A stretch of 64,000 nucleotides of DNA from Cryptomeria japonica (Eukaryota; Streptophyta; Pinopsida; Cupressales; Cupressaceae): positions 102,630,239-102,694,238 of the forward strand of contig NC_081413.1 in NCBI RefSeq assembly GCF_030272615.1, in the 5' to 3' direction. Shown here piece after piece: positions 60,499 through 64,000 of this stretch. The translations under genes were made by a program, and so were the position numbers. The notes beneath the pieces are model-generated. The model was not told the DNA's origin and ran no database searches. It saw nothing but the letters and a program-made list of their open reading frames with translations. The first letter of the stretch is position 1, and the number at the start of each line of letters is the position of its first letter.

Positions 60499-62135
60499 AG
60501 GGGAAATGGGCTAAAGGTAGGTCTGGGTGAGAAGCAAACATTTGCTCAGGTGGTTGGTTCGGCGAATGTAGAACATGCGGATAGGGCTTCTGTTTCTTCA
60601 CAGCAGGTGGGAAGGAAGGTAAATCTAAACCCTAAGAAAGCTATTCCGGAGAAGGAGAAGGTAAGTATGATTCTTGTTGTTCCTGTCCAGCCGGGGGTTT
60701 CATCATCTCAGGTTTGGGCTCCGATTCCCTACATTGATCTTTTAGGTTCTTTTGTGGACAAGAAAGCGTTTTGCTTGCACACTAATGCTATTTCTGGGGA
60801 AATTTGGGGTGACCAGATAAGCCTGTTAAAACTTTATCATAAATTGCAAAAACGATGGGCAGATATGCATTATTTTCAATTATTGTCTGCAAATACTTTT
60901 ATTATTGTTTTTGATTCTTCTTCTGTTAGAGATGAAGTTTTGAGATCTTTGCATCACTGGTTTGGGAAGCACTTAATTTCTGTTTCGGCTTGGAAACCTT
61001 TTTCTGTTCCTGCTTCATCTGGTTTGAATCTTATACCTAGGTCGTTTAGTTTACCTCAAATTCCCTTTGAGTTTATGGACCCGGATGTCTTCGAGCAAAT
61101 TGGGAATGCATTTGGGACTTTTTTGACTTCTAAAATGGACTTTGTGGAGGGGGAGGTTCTGGTAAAAATTTGTGTTTTAACTAACCCTAAGAATGTGTGC
61201 CCCCATACTTGTAATATCAAATCTCATGATGGTATTTGGTGTCAAGCTATTGATAAACTGGATTCAGAGCTTTGTAATTCTCCTTTACTTTTGGATGCTC
61301 CTATCCTTATGGATTTCAAGAAAAACCCAGACACGCGTGGCTCAGCCTCCAAACCTTCTAATAAAATTTCAAATTTTGGGGGTTCGGAGGTAGGAGTTGA
61401 TCGTACATCGACTGTGTTTTGCCTTGAAATTTTTAAGCAACATATACAGGTTAATGACAATAATACTCATAAGGGGGATTTGGAAACTTCTAAACTTGTG
61501 AATTTAGATAAAAATGTTGCGGTTTTGAAAATTAACAAAGAGGCACCCTCCATAGAAGTTCCTAATGATGCTTCTTTAGTTCAAGAAATTCAAAATTTAG
61601 TGTCTAATAATTCATCGCAGAAGGTTGTAGTTAATGTGGATAAGGACACTATTTTAGGGAGTGACATGCCCGAGGTTATTATTCTAGATGAAAATCTGGC
61701 TCATCAAGTCTCTGAAATTTTTAATAATCATGTGCCTCAGATAGATGAGGTTTTCACTAATAGGGTTATCTGTTCAATTGAGAACGATCTGGGGGGTATA
61801 AAATCGATTTTCCCAATCTTGGCTTCGGTTAATCCTTTTGAGATTTTGGCTACTAAGGAATGGGGTTCTAACGATAAACCATCCACTCTGGTTTCACCTA
61901 AGTCATGTAGGAGTTTACCAATTGTCCAAACCAATTTGCTTCTTTCACCTTCATTGGTTTCTCCTAGGAGGGGTAGGCCTCCGAAGAGTCTTAAGACTCA
62001 ATTGGAAATTGATGTTGGGATACAAAAGGCTTTGTCTCTTTCTCCTGGTGGTCAAGGGAAGCAACCTGTAAGACCTAATAAATCAAGTTTGAATCCTCCA
62101 AGTGTTCAAACTAAAAGGAGTAAGAAATCTATTGG
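60499..62135 (+). CDS. LINE-B ORF1 (DUF4283-type RNA-binding protein), fused to RT by deletion
   Basis: One frame of about 545 codons after a TGA at 60496; no ATG precedes the conserved start NGLKVGLGEKQTFAQVV, so the true start is lost or further upstream. Residues ~60-200: FCLHTNAISGEIWGDQISL, LQKRWADMHYFQLLSANTFI, LRSLHHWFGKHLISVSAWKP, then the SGLNLIPRSFSLPQIPFEF strand and EQIGNAFGTFLTSK. This is the order expected of a plant LINE ORF1 with a DUF4283 domain. The C-terminal half is Asp/Asn/Val-rich and ends in PRRGRPPKSLKTQ and a Lys-rich tail. The long clean frame marks LINE-B as younger than LINE-A. From about 62136 the same frame runs out of phase into reverse transcriptase DNA and stops at 62199. 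Confidence 0.8.
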
Positions 62136-63240
62136 GATTTTGTGGGCAATGATGTTTTATTGGCCCTTGAGGAAGCTAGGAGGAATAGGTCTATTTTAAA
62201 AGAGCTTAATACTACATTGATTGCAATTATTCCTAAAAAAGAGGTTACAAAGACATTTGCTAATTTCTGCTGTTGCGTTATGTAACACTTTATATAAGAT
62301 ATTTACTAAGGCAATTTCCCTAAGATTGGCTAAAATTCTTCCTAAGATTATTTCTTTGGAGTAGGGTGGTTTTTTTCCTGGCAGAGAGACGATAGAGGGT
62401 ACAATTGTGGCACATGAGGTGCTGCATTCTATCTCTACCCAAAGAATCCCGACCATGATACTTAAAATTAGATATGATGACGACTTATGATAGAGTTGAA
62501 TGGGGGGCTTTATGTGTTGTTCTTGAGAAATTAGGTTTCTCCAAAGCTTGGGTTAAATGGATTTGTGCATGTATTTCTTCTGCAAGATTTTTGGTTTTAA
62601 TCAATGGCTCCCCTTGTGGCTTTTTCCCTTCCTCTCGGGGTTTGAGACAGGGGGACCCCCTTTCTCCCTTCTTGTTTATTCTCCTTGCTGAGGCTTTTAG
62701 TTGGGCTATTAAGGTTGCTAAACTGGGGGGGCTTTGGAAGGGAGTTAGGATTCATAATGTTCCACAAACTACTTCCCATTGTCTATTTGTTGATGATACC
62801 CTGTTATTTGGTCAGGCTTCGTTGGGTGAGGCTAATGTTATTAAGGGGATAATTCAAAACTATGCATCTTTTTCTGGTCAGAAAGTAAATGTTGATAAGT
62901 CAAAGATTTTATTCCTTAATACATCACCATTGGTTCAACATAGATTACACTCTTTTTGGGAGTTTGAATATGGAAACCTTCCATGTACTTACCTTGGTAT
63001 TCCCTTTCTTATTAAGCAGGATAAGGTTGATTTTTAGGATGAGCTTATTTCGGTTATTTCTAAAAGAATTCTATCTTGGAATCATAGGTGGTTAACTTTG
63101 GCTGGTAAAATTGTTCTAATCAAGTTTGTTTTGAATGTTGTTCCCATTTATCTTATGTCTGTTTTGAAGTCTCCAAAAAAGGCTATTGTTAGTTTGCAGG
63201 ATACTCTTAGAGCTTTCCTTTGGAATAATAATAAAGGTGG
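62136..63240 (+). pseudogene. LINE-B reverse transcriptase, endonuclease missing
   Basis: Begins in a different frame from ORF1 with ALEEARRNRSILKELN and LIAIIPKKE, text from inside the reverse transcriptase. The whole endonuclease and the first part of RT are absent. After frame breaks near 62270-62460 it reads DRVEWGALCVVLEKLGFSKA, GLRQGDPLSPFLFILLAEAF, HCLFVDDTLLFGQASLGEAN (catalytic FVDD intact), KSKILFLN and CTYLGIPFL. A TAG at 63036 is followed by ISKRILSWNHRWLTLAGKIV in frame. Reverse transcription would be prevented by the broken frame. Confidence 0.85.
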
Positions 63241-64000
63241 AAAGAAATAACTCTCGTTAGTAGCTTGGGATAAGGTATGTTTTCCTAAGGAGTTGGGGGG
63301 GTCAGGTATTAGGAGATTGGAAAATCAGAATTTAGCCTCAGGTGCTAAGTTGGTTTGGAAATTGTATGAAAATCCTAGTTGGGCCCAGCTTATGTTTTCT
63401 GAATACTTAAATAATGGACGAAGAGAGTATATTTTTAAAGTTTCAAGTTTGCCTTCTGGTTCTGCTATTTGGAATTTTCTATGTAAGTGTAGATCTGTTA
63501 TTTTGCCTCATCTTTCATAGGTTGTCCATAATGGCAGGAAAGCCAGATTTTGGGATGAAGTATGGAATGGACACACTCCTTTGGTGAACATCAGGGATTG
63601 GTCTCCTCTAATTACTATTCTTTCTTCCCTTCTGGGTGTCTTTGTGGAAAATTATTTTGAGATTGTGTCTAGTGGACATCTTAAGATAGCTAGATGGAAG
63701 TCTATTGAATTTTTAGATGTTGATCAAAATGTGAAGTCTGAATAAGTGCAGTTGTTGGGAGAGAGAGTGGAAATCCTTTCTGATTCTGAGGGTGATCTTA
63801 TTTGGACAAGGAATATCTCAAGTAAATATATGGTTAGAGAGGGGTATAACTCTCTTATGGTTGCTAAAAATCTATCTTCTTGGCCATACAAGTTATTCTG
63901 GCACGTGTCCTATCTCCCAAAAGCTGGGGCTTTTGCTTGGTTGGCTGTTCAGGATAGGGTCCTTACGGGTATGAGATTGGACAGGCTTGGTATTACTGCA
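63241..64000 (+). pseudogene. LINE-B C-terminal region, zf-RVT type, runs off window
   Basis: Reads KELGGSGIRRLENQNLASGA, LVWKLYENPSWAQLMFSEYL, ARFWDEVWNGHTPL, DLIWTRNISSKYMVREGYNS and LFWHVSYLPKAGAFAWLAVQ DRV, the region after the RT in plant LINEs with the 'W....P....FAWLA..DRV' signature of the zf-RVT domain. In-frame stops at about 63518 and 63743. The remainder lies beyond the window. Confidence 0.85.

Overview
The window looks like nuclear DNA of a land plant with a large, repeat-packed genome. I infer a gymnosperm-like genome, but no species is identifiable. I found no convincing host gene. Almost every open frame is a retrotransposon protein, a broken copy of one, or a chance frame in simple repeats. 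The DNA is AT-rich, with microsatellites, long LTRs, plant-type Ty1/copia primer-binding sites (tggtatcagagc), two plant LINEs and two tRNA-derived SINEs.

Layout. 1-5527: AT-rich unannotated DNA with a (TA)n tract, a GC-rich hairpin island (975-1290) and an AT microsatellite. 5528-6446: truncated copia LTR. 6447-9896: unannotated, ending in a remnant primer-binding site. 9897-~19279: TE1, a non-autonomous copia-type element. It carries a gag remnant with five zinc knuckles and, where pol should be, a ~1,120-codon ORF2 of unknown function, split by a 1,557-bp insertion flanked by GTTGC. 19925-22479: probable solo LTR. 22986-47684: LINE-A, cut into four blocks by a solo LTR (23390-24513), a copia element Cop3 (26423-42580) whose own LTR holds an 8.6-kb Tat/Ogre-like gypsy element (27658-36242), and a solo LTR (44075-47109) that carries another insertion (45254-46881). 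47684-47911: short inverted-repeat unit. 47985-58855: TE2, a second non-autonomous copia-type element on the minus strand, with gag and a different unknown ORF2, a nested solo LTR and a SINE. 58856-60495: AT-rich DNA with a second SINE. 60496-64000: LINE-B, internally deleted and running off the window.

How the parts relate. TE1 and TE2 share one plan: LTR, iMet-type PBS, gag fragment with zinc knuckles, a long ORF of unknown function in place of pol, polypurine tract, LTR. Both would need enzymes from an autonomous relative such as the Cop3 family. The gypsy element encodes only a long leader, a retropepsin-like domain and a G-patch, so it is also non-autonomous. Most lesions I could read in catalytic or coding positions are C-to-T or G-to-A changes, as expected of methylated, silenced repeats. 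Target-site duplications and frames that resume across insertion points date the insertions relative to each other.
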